Shown: positions 10,446 through 18,937, counted from the stretch's first letter. The stretch is DNA of 64,000 bases from an uncultured Clostridia bacterium (GCA_934636105.1 CAKTZR010000019.1:1-64000), one strand, 5' to 3'. Numbers and translations are program-made. Notes: a model not told the origin generated them from the sequence alone.

Positions 10446-10905
10446 TTATCCGTTCAGATGGCCGTATGCCAATCTCAATTCGTCGGCAATTTTCACGCCG
10501 CTCGGCGTTCCGGCGATGCCGCCCAAGCCCGTTTCGCGCAGAGAAACATCCATCTTGTCCCCGACGTCCTTCATGGCCATAATGACCTCGGCCGGCGGCA
10601 CAGCCGAGCGGATTCCGGCCAGCGCCATATCGGCGCAGCACATGGCGACCATTGCACCGGAGGCGTTGCGCTTGATGCACGGCACTTCCACCAACCCGGC
10701 AATCGGGTCGCACACCAGCCCCAGCAGGCTCTTGATCGCCAGCGCGGCCGCGTGGCAGATCGCTTCCGCATCGCCGCCGCCCAAATAGCACAGCGCCGCC
10801 GCGGCCATCGCACTCGCCGTACCGATTTCATATTGGCAGCCGCCCGCCGCGCCGGCAATGGAAGCCTTGGAAGCCACCATCTGCCCAATCGCGCCCGCGA
10901 TACTC
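10446..10905 (-). pseudogene. L-serine dehydratase alpha subunit, 5'-truncated
   Basis: About 150 residues match the C-terminal half of an iron-sulfur L-serine dehydratase alpha subunit: AGAAGGCQYEIGTASAMAAAA, then LLGLVCDPIAGLVEVPCIKRNA, then LRETGLGGIAGTPSG. The three Cys residues of the family's cluster-binding set (in GGCQ, VCDP and VPCI) are kept, but the N-terminal 130-140 residues are absent. Homology begins abruptly at SIAGAIG near 10905, preceded by basic non-homologous residues. The enzyme would deaminate serine to pyruvate when intact (about 290 residues); this copy is probably dead. Confidence 0.85.
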
Positions 10906-11148
10906 TTTTTTGACCGTCTACGTTTTTCGCGCCTTTCCATTCATTTGGGGCTTGACTTTTAATAGTTAGGCTTTCATTTCTGGGGGTATGCATTATTATA
11001 ATAGCTGCTTATTTGCAAATGGACGCTGTTCTCGATATGTGCTCACGCTCATGCAGAGAAAATATCCGAGAAGATCAAGCGGTGAAAGAAGCTCTAGGTA
11101 CACCATTTGGCAAAACTCAAAAATGCACCATTTTGACTAAAATGGGGT

Positions 11149-11191
11149 AAAAAAAACAGGCGCGGAAAGCGATTTTGCCTTCCACGCCTGT
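11149..11191 (-). terminator. Intrinsic terminator downstream of the tRNA operon
   Basis: On the minus strand ACAGGCG(T)GGAA pairs with TTCC(G)CGCCTGT and is followed by eight T residues. It is a second terminator behind the two tRNAs. Confidence 0.7.
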
Positions 11192-11285
11192 TTGCATGAT
11201 CGGAATGATGATTGTCTCGGGATACCTTTTCAAGAAAATGTCTGAAAAAACCTTTTCCATCAGGGTTTTTGCGCCGCCATGGGGT

Positions 11286-11323
11286 AAAAGAAAAGCACCA
11301 GCCTTTGTATCAAAAGCTGGTAC
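11286..11323 (-). terminator. Intrinsic terminator of the tRNA operon
   Basis: On the minus strand GTACCAGC and GCTGGTGC form an 8-bp stem followed by TTTTCTTTT, beginning seven bases after the CCA end of tRNA-Pro. Confidence 0.8.
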
Positions 11324-11329
11324 TTACTA

Positions 11330-11406
11330 TGGTCGAGGTGACAGGATTTGAACCTGCGACCTTTTGGTCCCGAACCAAACGCGCTACCAAACTGCGCTAC
11401 ACCTCG
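11330..11406 (-). tRNA. tRNA-Pro (anticodon CGG)
   Basis: Cloverleaf of 77 bases with the acceptor stem CGAGGTG/CACCTCG, D arm GCGCAG...AGCGC, anticodon stem TTTGG/CCAAA around the loop TTCGGGA (anticodon CGG), a T arm with GGTTCAAATCC and an encoded CCA end. It reads the proline codon CCG, which is common in this GC-rich genome. Confidence 0.97.
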
Positions 11407-11411
11407 AAATA

Positions 11412-11487
11412 TGGAGCCAATGAAGGGACTCGAACCCTTGACCTGCGGTTTACGAAACCGCTGCTCTACCGACTGAGCCACATTGGC
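11412..11487 (-). tRNA. tRNA-Thr (anticodon CGT)
   Basis: Cloverleaf of 76 bases with acceptor stem GCCAATG/CATTGGC, anticodon stem GCGGT/ACCGC around the loop TTCGTAA (anticodon CGT), a T arm with GGTTCGAGTCC and an encoded CCA. It reads the threonine codon ACG. It is first in a two-tRNA transcript, five bases before tRNA-Pro. Confidence 0.97.
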
Positions 11488-11529
11488 ATTGAAGTTTCGC
11501 AACATCACGCATCCGCCTGACGAGATAAG

Positions 11530-11558
11530 ATTATATCAGAATCCACGCTGCGTGTCAA
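11530..11558 (-). promoter_or_regulatory. Consensus promoter of the tRNA operon
   Basis: On the minus strand TTGACA (11553-11558), a 17-base spacer and TATAAT (11530-11535). Both hexamers match consensus exactly, as expected for a stable-RNA promoter. Confidence 0.88.
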
Positions 11559-11680
11559 CCCTTTTTTCACTCTTTTTTTGCCGTTTTTTGAAAATTGTGT
11601 CGGTCAGCCCGAAAAAGCGGCTTTCCGTGTTTTCCCCCGCGCGCAAATATGGTATACTAAGGCAAAAGGAGGTCTGCCGT

Positions 11681-12346
11681 TTGAAGGACAACCGTATCAA
11701 TCTCGATTTGGAGCGCAGGCTGCGCCGTTATGCCATCAGCGACCTGATGAAATACATCGTCATCGGGCAGGGCGTCGTCTTTGCGCTGATGTATATCTGG
11801 CCGACGCTGGGCTATCAGCTCTATTCCCTCATTGCGCTGACCCGCACAGGGCTGATGCGCGGGCAAATCTGGCGGCTGGTGACGTTTGTGTTCGTGCCGC
11901 CGTCCAGCTCGCCGATTTTCATCCTGTTCGCGCTGTATTTTTATTATATGATCGGCGTCGGGCTGGAAAATCGTTGGGGCAAGGTCAAGTTCAATCTGTA
12001 TTACCTGGTCGGTATGCTCGGTTCGATCATCGCCGCGCTGATTACCGGCTACGCGGATAACACCTTCCTCAACCTGTCGCTGTTCTTTGCTTACGCGGCG
12101 TTGTATCCCGACGAACAGGTGCTGCTGTTCATGTTCCTGCCGATCAAGATGAAATACCTCGCGCTCATCGACGCGGCGCTGTATCTGTATTACTTCATCG
12201 TCGGCACGGCCTCCACGCGCATCACGATTGCGCTCTGCCTGCTGAACGTCGTGCTGTTCCTCGGCGGAGATATGCTCAACACCCTCCGCCGCGAATCCAA
12301 ATACTGGAAGACGCGGTATAATTTCCGAAAGGCCATGCGGAAATAA
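11681..12346 (+). CDS. Rhomboid-like integral membrane protein without visible catalytic motif
   Basis: 221 residues starting at TTG 11681, chosen because AGGAGG lies 8 bases upstream; a TATACT -10 box is at 11653-11658. Six hydrophobic segments are arranged as in rhomboid proteases, with a loop (LVTFVFVPPSSSP) after the first segment and YYLVGMLGSIIAALITGY in the middle. The family's catalytic GxSG motif is not visible in the expected segment, where NTFLNLSLFFAYAALYPDEQ appears instead. It may be a rhomboid pseudoprotease or a related membrane protein of unknown role. It is one of very few plus-strand genes here and stands alone. Confidence 0.75.
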   Translation: MKDNRINLDLERRLRRYAISDLMKYIVIGQGVVFALMYIWPTLGYQLYSLIALTRTGLMRGQIWRLVTFVFVPPSSSPIFILFALYFYYMIGVGLENRWGKVKFNLYYLVGMLGSIIAALITGYADNTFLNLSLFFAYAALYPDEQVLLFMFLPIKMKYLALIDAALYLYYFIVGTASTRITIALCLLNVVLFLGGDMLNTLRRESKYWKTRYNFRKAMRK

Positions 12347-12449
12347 GCAGGCCGCCGCACGGATTCACTGTCTGGATGAAAAAATCGCGGGCTGTCAGTC
12401 TGCGCTCGAGGGCAAGCGCAAGGACGACTGCAACCCGCTGAATTGGTGA
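12345..12449 (+). pseudogene. Possible C-terminal remnant of a regulator-like protein
   Basis: In the gap after the rhomboid-like gene the plus strand can be read as RIHCLDEKIAGCQSALEGKR and then KDDCNPLNW before a stop. This resembles the C-terminal helix of MerR-type regulators, but no start or DNA-binding domain remains. The match is from memory and weak, so chance coding is possible. Confidence 0.25.
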
Positions 12450-12899
12450 TTATCCCGTCTTTCTCGTCGTCAAAATCATGCCGAACAAGCCGCCCGCAGC
12501 GAGTCCCATGCCCAAATCCGCGAGATACGCGGTGAGCTGCGGGCTTTGCCCCATCATCAGCGCATAGCAGGCGATCCCCAGCGCCATATACAGCAGGCCG
12601 ACGCACGCGCCGCGCATCGCCCCGCCGCTCTCCCCCGCGCGCATTGCGGTCGTCACGCCCGCCAGAATGGAGACAAACTTGACCACCTGATTGATGGCGG
12701 TGATCGCGCGGTCGCTGGCGTTCCACCAGTTCAAAATCAGCGCAAAGATCGCCACGCCGATGATGGTAATCGCCGCCGCGACGAGCACGCCGCGCAGCAC
12801 GGCCAGAATTGCGCTTCTCCCCGTCTTCCGCGCGCTCCTGCGCGTCGTCCGCTTGAACGAACCCACGCCCTTTGATGAAGCAAACGTCTGATTCTCCAT
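12450..12899 (-). CDS. TIGR04086-type small membrane protein
   Basis: 149 residues beginning MENQTFASSKG at the ATG with GGTGGG upstream. A basic cytoplasmic N-terminus (about 1-32) is followed by four hydrophobic segments (about 35-58, 70-90, 95-115 and 122-145). Proteins of this kind (TIGR04086, YrzE-like) are commonly encoded beside yajC in Clostridia, as here, and their function is unknown. A strong hairpin lies between yajC and this gene, so it is expressed by readthrough or from its own start. Confidence 0.75.
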   Translation of the reverse strand: MENQTFASSKGVGSFKRTTRRSARKTGRSAILAVLRGVLVAAAITIIGVAIFALILNWWNASDRAITAINQVVKFVSILAGVTTAMRAGESGGAMRGACVGLLYMALGIACYALMMGQSPQLTAYLADLGMGLAAGGLFGMILTTRKTG

Positions 12900-12923
12900 T
12901 TTATTCCCACCTTTTTCCCACAC

Positions 12924-12966
12924 AAAAGCCGCCCTGTCACAGTCCAAGCTATGACAGGGCGGCTTT
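12924..12966 (-). terminator. Intrinsic terminator after yajC
   Basis: A perfect 14-bp stem (AAGCCGCCCTGTCA with its complement) with a 12-base loop and a short T-run. It is 15 bases past the yajC stop and ahead of the TIGR04086-type gene. Confidence 0.8.
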
Positions 12967-12980
12967 GCTTATGAGGGAAA

Positions 12981-13376
12981 TCAGATGAGCTGCTCGGAAT
13001 CGTTGGTCACGGAGAGCTGCTCCACGTTGCGCACGGCCCAGCGGGCAATCATCATCTGGGTCTTCTGCTCGCCGACCTCGACGGTCAGCACGTCGTCCTT
13101 GATGCGGACGATGGTCGCGTAGATACCGCCGATGGTGCAGATGCGGTCGCCAACCTTGAGGTTGTCGAGCATCGCCTTGGCTTCCTTGTCCTTCTTGCGC
13201 TGCGGACGGATCAGCAGGAAGTAGAACACGACAAAGATCAGAATCATCGGCACAAACTGCACGGCATAATAGACAATGGTCGCGCCGGTGCTCATGGTTT
13301 CGGTCGCGGCGGCCGCGTCGGTCGTCGCAGTGGTGGCGGCGGCATCAGCCAGCAGATTCATCAGGGCATACTTCAT
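12981..13376 (-). CDS. yajC: Preprotein translocase accessory subunit YajC
   Basis: 131 residues. An Ala/Thr-rich N-terminus is followed by one membrane segment (YYAVQFVPMILIFVVFYFLL) and the YajC hallmark RPQRKKDKEAKAML, then a small beta-rich cytosolic domain (LKVGDRICTIGGIYATIVRI). YajC associates with SecDF and assists protein export. The ATG at 13376 is used; a GTG four codons earlier lies against the ribosome binding site. It lies downstream of tgt, the common tgt-yajC order in bacteria, but a repeat element separates them. Confidence 0.92.
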   Translation of the reverse strand: MKYALMNLLADAAATTATTDAAAATETMSTGATIVYYAVQFVPMILIFVVFYFLLIRPQRKKDKEAKAMLDNLKVGDRICTIGGIYATIVRIKDDVLTVEVGEQKTQMMIARWAVRNVEQLSVTNDSEQLI

Positions 13377-13483
13377 GGGAAAAGACACATCCTTTCATTC
13401 ATTGGGTAACTTCATTATTATAGCCTGTTTTTCCTTATCCTGCAACCGTTACGGACAAATTCATCGACTGACCGCTCATAGGT

Positions 13484-13550
13484 TACGTTGGGGCGCTGCC
13501 CCAAACCCCGGCAGAAAACTGAGTTTTCTGCACTTTCCTCCTCGCTTCGC
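13484..13550 (+). repeat. Double-hairpin intergenic repeat, copy 1
   Basis: GGGGCGCTGCCCC, followed by AAACCCCGGCAG and the stem AGAAAACTGAGTTTTCT, then CACTTTCCTCC. It belongs to a family with further copies at 14.8, 18.8, 40.5, 46.1, 47.3, 51.6 and 54.3 kb. It lies between tgt and yajC. Confidence 0.8.
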
Positions 13551-13578
13551 GCCGCTTATCCGTCGGTGCGCATGATGA

Positions 13579-14706
13579 TTAGAAGTTTCGGCTCATGTCG
13601 TAATGGTTGAAGAAATCGCTGCGGAATTCCTCGTAACGGTCTTCTTCGATGGCCTTGCGGATGCGCTCCATCAGCCGAAGCAGATAGCGCAGATTGTGGA
13701 TGGTCGCCAGCCGTCCGCCGGTGATTTCGCCTGCCTTGATGAGGTGGCGGATATACGCGCGGGAGAAGTTCTGGCAGGCGTAGCAGTCGCAGCCCTCCTC
13801 AATCGGGCCGAAATCGTGGGCATACTGCGCGTTGCGGATGACCAAGCGTCCCTGATCGGTGAAGCAGGTGCCGTTGCGCGCGATGCGGGTCGCCAGCACA
13901 CAGTCAAACATGTCGATGCCGCGGTACACGCCCTCCACGAGGCAGTCCGGGCTGCCCACGCCCATCAGATAGCGCGGCTTGTCGGTCGGCATATACGGCA
14001 TCATCGCGTCGAGCATGCCGTACATGACGGGCTTCGGCTCACCGACGGACAGGCCGCCGATGCCATAGCCGGGGAAATCCATATCGGCCAGCACCTTGGC
14101 GCTCTCGATGCGCAGATCCTCATAGAACGCGCCCTGCACAATGCCGAACACAGCCTGATCCTCGCGGGTGTGGTAATCCTTGCAGCGCTGCGCCCAGCGG
14201 TGCGTGCGGAGCATGGCTTCGTAGGCCGTCTTATGGTCGCAGGGATACGGCGAGCACACGTCGAACGCCATCGCGATATCGCTTCCCAACGCCTCCTGAA
14301 TGGCCATGCTGGTTTCCGGGCCGATGAACATCTTGCTGCCGTCGAGGTGGCTGCGGAAATGCACGCCCTCCTCCTTGATTTTGCGCAGGCTGGCCAGCGA
14401 GAACACCTGGAATCCGCCGGAATCGGTGAGGATCGGCTTATTCCAGCTCATGAACTTGTGCAGCCCGCCCGCCTCTTTGATGAGGTCTTCGCCGGGGCGG
14501 ATATGCAGGTGATACGTGTTGGAGAGGATGATCTGCGAACCGACCTCGTTCAGTTCGCGCGGGGTCATGCCCTTGACGGTCGCCTGCGTGCCCACAGGCA
14601 TGAAGATCGGGGTCTGGATGTCGCCGTGCGGAGTATGCACAACGCCGCGGCGGGCATGGGTTTTCGCGTCCTTCTTCACAAGGTCAAACGTTACGGGTGA
14701 TGCCAT
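13579..14706 (-). CDS. tgt: Queuine/preQ1 tRNA-ribosyltransferase
   Basis: 375 residues, a normal length. It exchanges guanine 34 of GUN-anticodon tRNAs for preQ1 on the way to queuosine. Recognisable are the substrate loop ILTDSGGFQVFSL, the catalytic region GIDMFDCVLATRIARNGT with its nucleophilic Asp, and the zinc site CDCYACQNF with a downstream His. The ATG at 14706 has AAAGGA upstream; the 13 codons before it are not conserved in character. It lies upstream of yajC. No queC/queD/queE/queF genes are in the window, so preQ1 synthesis or salvage genes would be elsewhere. Confidence 0.95.
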   Translation of the reverse strand: MASPVTFDLVKKDAKTHARRGVVHTPHGDIQTPIFMPVGTQATVKGMTPRELNEVGSQIILSNTYHLHIRPGEDLIKEAGGLHKFMSWNKPILTDSGGFQVFSLASLRKIKEEGVHFRSHLDGSKMFIGPETSMAIQEALGSDIAMAFDVCSPYPCDHKTAYEAMLRTHRWAQRCKDYHTREDQAVFGIVQGAFYEDLRIESAKVLADMDFPGYGIGGLSVGEPKPVMYGMLDAMMPYMPTDKPRYLMGVGSPDCLVEGVYRGIDMFDCVLATRIARNGTCFTDQGRLVIRNAQYAHDFGPIEEGCDCYACQNFSRAYIRHLIKAGEITGGRLATIHNLRYLLRLMERIRKAIEEDRYEEFRSDFFNHYDMSRNF

Positions 14707-14756
14707 TCTTCTTTCCTTTCTGCGCCAAGCGCTGTACACGCGCACGCGCTAAGACG

Positions 14757-14940
14757 GGAACGTTTTGGGGCGCTGCCCCAATCCCCGGCAGGAACCTGAG
14801 GTTCCTGCACTTCCCACTTCTTTATCGCTTCGCGATAAAGAGACTCTAAACTATCTTTCCCTTCCCGTTTTGCGAAGCAAAACGAAGCAGGGGTGCAGGG
14901 GGGCTTTAAGCCCCTGCCGGAATTTGAGGCGGAGCCTCAA
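14757..14940. repeat. Composite repeat: two opposed copies of the double-hairpin element with small palindromes
   Basis: A forward copy at 14760-14818 (GGGGCGCTGCCCC, then a stem with GAACCTGAGGTTC) faces a diverged inverted copy at 14887-14940 (GGGGCTTTAAGCCCC and GAGGCGGAGCCTC). Between them are the palindromes TTTATCGCTTCGCGATAAA (14821-14839) and GTTTTGCGAAGCAAAAC (14867-14883). The right end supplies the TGA stop codon (14937-14939) of the next gene. Confidence 0.75.
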
Positions 14941-15755
14941 TCATCGCTTTTCAGCAAATCCTTAAGCGGTTTCTTTTCGCCGTCCGCGACGACGACTTCA
15001 TAAACGCCAGCGCCGATCATCAAAAACATCGCGCCGACGCCGAGGATCGCAAACGGGTTGCTGCCGAAGTACCACAGGTTGTCCAGCGCCGCGCCGATAA
15101 AAATCGGCACGCAGCAGGTCGCCAGCAGCGCAATGCCGATGCCCTTTTTGCGGCGGGATTTTTCGTCGGTCAGCTCCTTGAGCTTCATCAGCTTCTTGCG
15201 CAAAGCCGCGCTCAGGGAAAAGCGGCCGCTTCGAACCTGCTCGCGGTTCTTCGGCTTTTTCGCCGTCACCAGGCAGTAAATGCCCATGCCGATCATCACG
15301 AACATATTCACGCAGCCGAGCATGCCGCCCACGTCCTGCTTGTCGTAAATCGACATCAGCGCAACCATCAGCATCATCGGCCCGACGCACGCGCTGCAAA
15401 GCGCCGAACCCATCGCGATTTTGTGCGTATAGGCGTGGCTCTGCTTCACGTAGTCGGCGGTCTCGTCCTCGGTCATCTGCGGCCAGCGCGCCGCTGGCCG
15501 ATGCGCGCCCGCTTCCTCAAAGCCTTCGCGGCGCATCTGCGCGGGGATATCGGCGTAATCCGCCAGCGTCCGCTGCAAAGCCGCATCGGCGCTCAAGCCC
15601 TTTTTCTGCAATTCGTCATATCGGTCGAGCATCTGTCCAAGCAGATTCACGCGGTATAAATCCGCCATCGGCTCATGGGCAAATTCCTCTGTTTTTTCAA
15701 GGATGTATCGCTTAAACGACAGCTCCACTTCCTCGCGTGCAGCCGCACCCTGCAT
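14937..15755 (-). CDS. Membrane protein with N-terminal permease-prefix-like helical domain
   Basis: 272 residues of unknown function. Residues 1-80 are a charged helical region (VELSFKRYILEKTEEFAHEP, then YDELQKKGLSADAALQRTLADYAD) like the permease-prefix or DUF1700-type domains that precede small membrane proteins. Two pairs of membrane segments follow (about 115-165 and 205-255), separated by a basic linker. The start overlaps the tcdA stop by one base, so it is cotranscribed with asnS-tcdA. Its stop codon lies inside a repeat element, so the original C-terminus may have been cut by that insertion. Confidence 0.65.
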   Translation of the reverse strand: MQGAAAREEVELSFKRYILEKTEEFAHEPMADLYRVNLLGQMLDRYDELQKKGLSADAALQRTLADYADIPAQMRREGFEEAGAHRPAARWPQMTEDETADYVKQSHAYTHKIAMGSALCSACVGPMMLMVALMSIYDKQDVGGMLGCVNMFVMIGMGIYCLVTAKKPKNREQVRSGRFSLSAALRKKLMKLKELTDEKSRRKKGIGIALLATCCVPIFIGAALDNLWYFGSNPFAILGVGAMFLMIGAGVYEVVVADGEKKPLKDLLKSDD

Positions 15756-16465
15756 CAGTCTTCCCCCTTCGCGATGGTCTTGATGATTTCGCCCGCCATA
15801 ATCAGCCCGACGACCGGGGGCACAAAGCTGACGCTGCCCGGCGCGTGACGGCCGTTGCTCTCATCCGCAACAACCTTAAGCGGTTCTTCGGTCGAATAGA
15901 CGACCGTGTGATGCACAACCCCGCGCTTTTTGAGCTGAATGCGCATCACCCGGCAGAGCGGGCAGACGCTGGTTTTGGCGATATCCGCCACCTGAAACCG
16001 TGTTGGGTCGAGCTTGTTGCCCGCGCCCATCGCGCTGATGGCATAAACGCCCGCTTCCTTCGCACGGCAGACCAGTGTCACCTTCGCCTTCACCGTGTCG
16101 ATGCAGTCCGCAATCGCGTCAAACTGCGCCAAATCAAGCGTTTCAGCGCTCTCCGGCGTGTAAAACATGCGCAGCGGCACGACCTCGCAGGCCGGGTTGA
16201 TGTCCCTCACCTGCGCGGCAATGACCTCCACCTTCGGTTTTCCGACGGTGGAATCCATCGCGACGGCCTGACGGTTGATGTTGGAAACGCTCACCACATC
16301 GTCGTCGATCACCGTGATGTGGCCCACGCCCGCGCGCGCCAGTGCCTGCACCAAATGCCCGCCGACGCCGCCGACGCCAAAGACCGCCACGCGCGCGTTT
16401 TGCAGGCGCTGCATGCCATCTTCGCCGAAGATCAGTGCGGTTCTTATGAATCTTTCGTCTGTCAT
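15755..16465 (-). CDS. tcdA: tRNA threonylcarbamoyladenosine dehydratase (ThiF/MoeB family)
   Basis: 236 residues. An adenylating E1-like fold begins with FGVGGVGGHLVQALARAGVG and continues with IDDDVVSVSNINRQ, the nucleotide-binding Arg/Asn motif. It converts t6A37 in ANN-decoding tRNAs to its cyclic form using ATP. The length and lack of a rhodanese or extra cysteine domain fit TcdA better than MoeB or ThiF. The pair CPLC in the crossover loop could bind metal. It lies 4 bases after asnS, placing two tRNA-related genes in one operon. Confidence 0.85.
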   Translation of the reverse strand: MTDERFIRTALIFGEDGMQRLQNARVAVFGVGGVGGHLVQALARAGVGHITVIDDDVVSVSNINRQAVAMDSTVGKPKVEVIAAQVRDINPACEVVPLRMFYTPESAETLDLAQFDAIADCIDTVKAKVTLVCRAKEAGVYAISAMGAGNKLDPTRFQVADIAKTSVCPLCRVMRIQLKKRGVVHHTVVYSTEEPLKVVADESNGRHAPGSVSFVPPVVGLIMAGEIIKTIAKGED

Positions 16466-16469
16466 GAAA

Positions 16470-17843
16470 TCAGAACTCGCAGTTGCCCGGCGTGCGGGGA
16501 TACGGAATCACGTCGCGGATGTTCTCGATGTCCGTCAAATACATAATCAGGCGCTCAAAGCCCATGCCGAAGCCGGAATGCGTGCAGCCGCCAAAGCGAC
16601 GCAGATTCACATACCAATCCATCTGCTCCTTGGAGATGTGCAGCTCGTCCATGCGCCCGGTCAGCAGGTCCAGACGCGTTTCGCGCTCGCTGCCGCCCAT
16701 CAGCTCGCCGGAACCCGGCACCAGCAGGTCAACGCCGCGCACCGTCTGGCCGTCGTCGTTCTGATACATGTAGAACGCCTTGATATCCTTCGGCCAATCG
16801 TAGACGAACACCGGAGACTTGAAATGCTCCTCCGTCAGATACTTTTCGTGCTCCTTGAACAGGTCTTCGCCCTGCACCGCCGGATGCTCGAACGGATGCG
16901 TCGCATGCTGCAAAATGTCGATGGCCTCGGCGTGCGTCACGCGCGCGACGTGCGACTTCGTCAGCGTTTGCAATTTCTCGATCAGGTTGCTCTTGGCATA
17001 GCCCTGGAGGAATTCCAGCTCCGGCATCGCCTTGTCCAGCACCTCCTGCACAACAGACTTGAGGAAGTCCTCCTCGATATCCATCAGCCCGTTCAGGTCG
17101 CAGAAGCAGATTTCCGGCTCAATCATCCAGAATTCCGCCGCATGCGTCTTCGTGTTGGAATTCTCCGCGCGGAAAGTCGGGCCGAAGGTATACACGCGCT
17201 TGTACGCCAGCGCGTAGGTCTCCGCCTCCAGCTGGCCCGTCACGGCCAGCGCCGTGGCCTTGCCGAAGAAGTCGTTCTCCGCCTTATATGGCTTACCCAT
17301 CTCCTGATTGGTCACGGTGAAGGTGTTGCCCGCGCCCTCCGCATCGTTGGCGGTAATCAGCGGGGTATGCACATACACATAGCCGCGGCTCTGGAAATAG
17401 TTATGCACCGCCTGCGCCGCGATGGAGCGGACGCGGAACACCGCCTGGAACAGGCGCGTGCGCGGGCGCAGATACGCGATATCGCGCAGGAACTCCAGCG
17501 TGTGGCGCTTCGGCTGAAGCGGATAATCCTCCGTGCAGTCGCCCTCGAGAATGATCTCCTCCGCCTGCATCTCGAGCGCGCCGTTGCGGCCGGGAACGAG
17601 CTTGCCCGTCGCGCGCACAGCCGCGCCGTTGCGGATGGCCTGCACCGCGGCGAAGTCCTTCACCTTGTCGTCATAGACGATCTGCATCGGCGCGAGCACC
17701 GTGCCATCGTAAAACTCGATGAAACCGATGCTTTTCTGCTTGCGGTGGTTGCGCACCCAGCCCTCCACCGTCACAATCTGGCCTTCCAGCTCGTGACCCT
17801 TGGCGGCCACGTCGCGCAGATCGAGCACATTCTGATTTGCCAT
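16470..17843 (-). CDS. asnS: Asparaginyl-tRNA synthetase
   Basis: 457 residues, a normal length. An N-terminal OB-fold anticodon-binding domain (about 15-110, VTVEGWVRNHRKQKSIGFIE) is followed by the class II catalytic core: motif 2 (TFRAENSNTKTHAAEFWMIE) and motif 3 (GFGMGFERLIMYLT). The AsnRS-type ENSNT in motif 2 separates it from AspRS. The ATG at 17843 is preceded by GAGG at a distance of 8 bases. Its presence means the cell can charge tRNA-Asn directly. Confidence 0.96.
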   Translation of the reverse strand: MANQNVLDLRDVAAKGHELEGQIVTVEGWVRNHRKQKSIGFIEFYDGTVLAPMQIVYDDKVKDFAAVQAIRNGAAVRATGKLVPGRNGALEMQAEEIILEGDCTEDYPLQPKRHTLEFLRDIAYLRPRTRLFQAVFRVRSIAAQAVHNYFQSRGYVYVHTPLITANDAEGAGNTFTVTNQEMGKPYKAENDFFGKATALAVTGQLEAETYALAYKRVYTFGPTFRAENSNTKTHAAEFWMIEPEICFCDLNGLMDIEEDFLKSVVQEVLDKAMPELEFLQGYAKSNLIEKLQTLTKSHVARVTHAEAIDILQHATHPFEHPAVQGEDLFKEHEKYLTEEHFKSPVFVYDWPKDIKAFYMYQNDDGQTVRGVDLLVPGSGELMGGSERETRLDLLTGRMDELHISKEQMDWYVNLRRFGGCTHSGFGMGFERLIMYLTDIENIRDVIPYPRTPGNCEF

Positions 17844-17902
17844 AGATATTTCCTCTTTTCCGCAGACAATTTGTCCGCGTTTCTTTCTGTCTACACCGCT
17901 AT

Positions 17903-17931
17903 ATGATAGCAAAAACGCCCGGAAAAGGCAA
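17903..17931 (-). promoter_or_regulatory. Candidate promoter of asnS-tcdA
   Basis: On the minus strand TTGCCT (17926-17931), a 17-base spacer and TATCAT (17903-17908), located between the DMT exporter stop and asnS. Confidence 0.5.
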
Positions 17932-17934
17932 GGG

Positions 17935-18819
17935 TTATTGCTTCCCCGCCTTCATTTCGCCATAGGTATACAGCATCAGCCCGGCGATAACCGTCAGGCC
18001 GCCAACGAGCAGCGGAAGCGTCACCTGTTCATGGAACAGCGCCAACGCCCAAACCGCCGCGCCGATGGGTTCAGCCAGCAATGCGAAGGAGACGACATCC
18101 GCGCTGACAAAGCCGAGCAGATAGGTCATCAGCGCGTGGCCGCCAAGCGTGCAGGCCACCGCCAGCACGACAATGCCGTAAAGCGATTCCCCCGTTACCC
18201 GCAGGCCGCCCGCAAACGGCGAAATCAGCAGCAGGAACACCGCCGTCACGCCGTAGACAAACGTCATGAAGCCCAGCGCGGGCAAATTTCGCCGCGCCGC
18301 GCGGCTGGTCAGCCAATGCCCCGCGATAAAGGCCGCGCCAATGAGCGCCAGCGCATCGCCAAGCAGGCTTCCGTGTTCGCTGCCCATCGACAGCAGACCA
18401 ATCATCGCCGCGCCGATGACCGCGACCACCGCGCCCGGCACGGCTTCGCGCTTGATCGGCTCATGCAGCAGCACGCCGGAGAGCGCCGCGACAAAGAGCG
18501 GCTGGGTGCAGACCAGCGCTGTGGAAACGAACGTCGAGGCGAAGCTGAGCGAGGTCATCCAGCAGGTATAATGCAGCGCGAGCAGCAGCCCCGCCGCGCA
18601 GGCTAATGCAATCTGCCTTTTCGGTGCGCGGCAGACGGCCTGCAATTCGCCGCTTTTGAGCGCGGGAATCAGCAGCAGCAGGAAACTGAGCGCCATGCGG
18701 CCAAAGGCGACCATCACCGGCGACGCGCCGCAGGACAGCGACCATTTGACCATCGGCCCGGAGACGCTCACGCCCGCCACAGCGAGCACCACAAGGAACG
18801 CTTTCTTTTGATTGTTCAT
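17935..18819 (-). CDS. EamA-family DMT transporter
   Basis: 294 residues with ten hydrophobic segments formed by two EamA repeats (about 8-135 and 150-285). Conserved features are GPMVKWSL in the first helix and the repeat-ending SGVLLHEPIKREAVPGAVV and ALFHEQVTLPLLVGGLTVIAG. The family exports amino acids, nucleosides or other metabolites; the substrate is unknown. The start at 18819 has AAGGAG upstream, and 51 additional upstream codons are rejected because they run through a repeat element. Confidence 0.88.
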   Translation of the reverse strand: MNNQKKAFLVVLAVAGVSVSGPMVKWSLSCGASPVMVAFGRMALSFLLLLIPALKSGELQAVCRAPKRQIALACAAGLLLALHYTCWMTSLSFASTFVSTALVCTQPLFVAALSGVLLHEPIKREAVPGAVVAVIGAAMIGLLSMGSEHGSLLGDALALIGAAFIAGHWLTSRAARRNLPALGFMTFVYGVTAVFLLLISPFAGGLRVTGESLYGIVVLAVACTLGGHALMTYLLGFVSADVVSFALLAEPIGAAVWALALFHEQVTLPLLVGGLTVIAGLMLYTYGEMKAGKQ

Positions 18820-18827
18820 GATTCTCC

Positions 18828-18912
18828 TTTTTGGGGTTTTGCCCCAAACCCCACCAAGAACCTGAGGTTCTTGGATTTCCCTCCTATGTTTATCGCTTCG
18901 CGGTAAACAAAA
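18828..18912 (+). repeat. Double-hairpin intergenic repeat, copy 3
   Basis: GGGGTTTTGCCCC and the stem CAAGAACCTGAGGTTCTTG, followed by TTTCCCTCC and a TTTATCGCTTCGCGGTAAA-like palindrome. It lies directly upstream of the DMT exporter. Confidence 0.75.
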
Positions 18913-18937
18913 ATGACAAACGCATTTTGTAATCCTA

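Noticed and set aside
11212..11520. A plus-strand open frame of 102 codons and a minus-strand one of 82 codons across the tRNA region
   Set aside because: Both run through two tRNA genes and their terminators and cannot be real proteins. Similar false ORFs are common over tRNAs.
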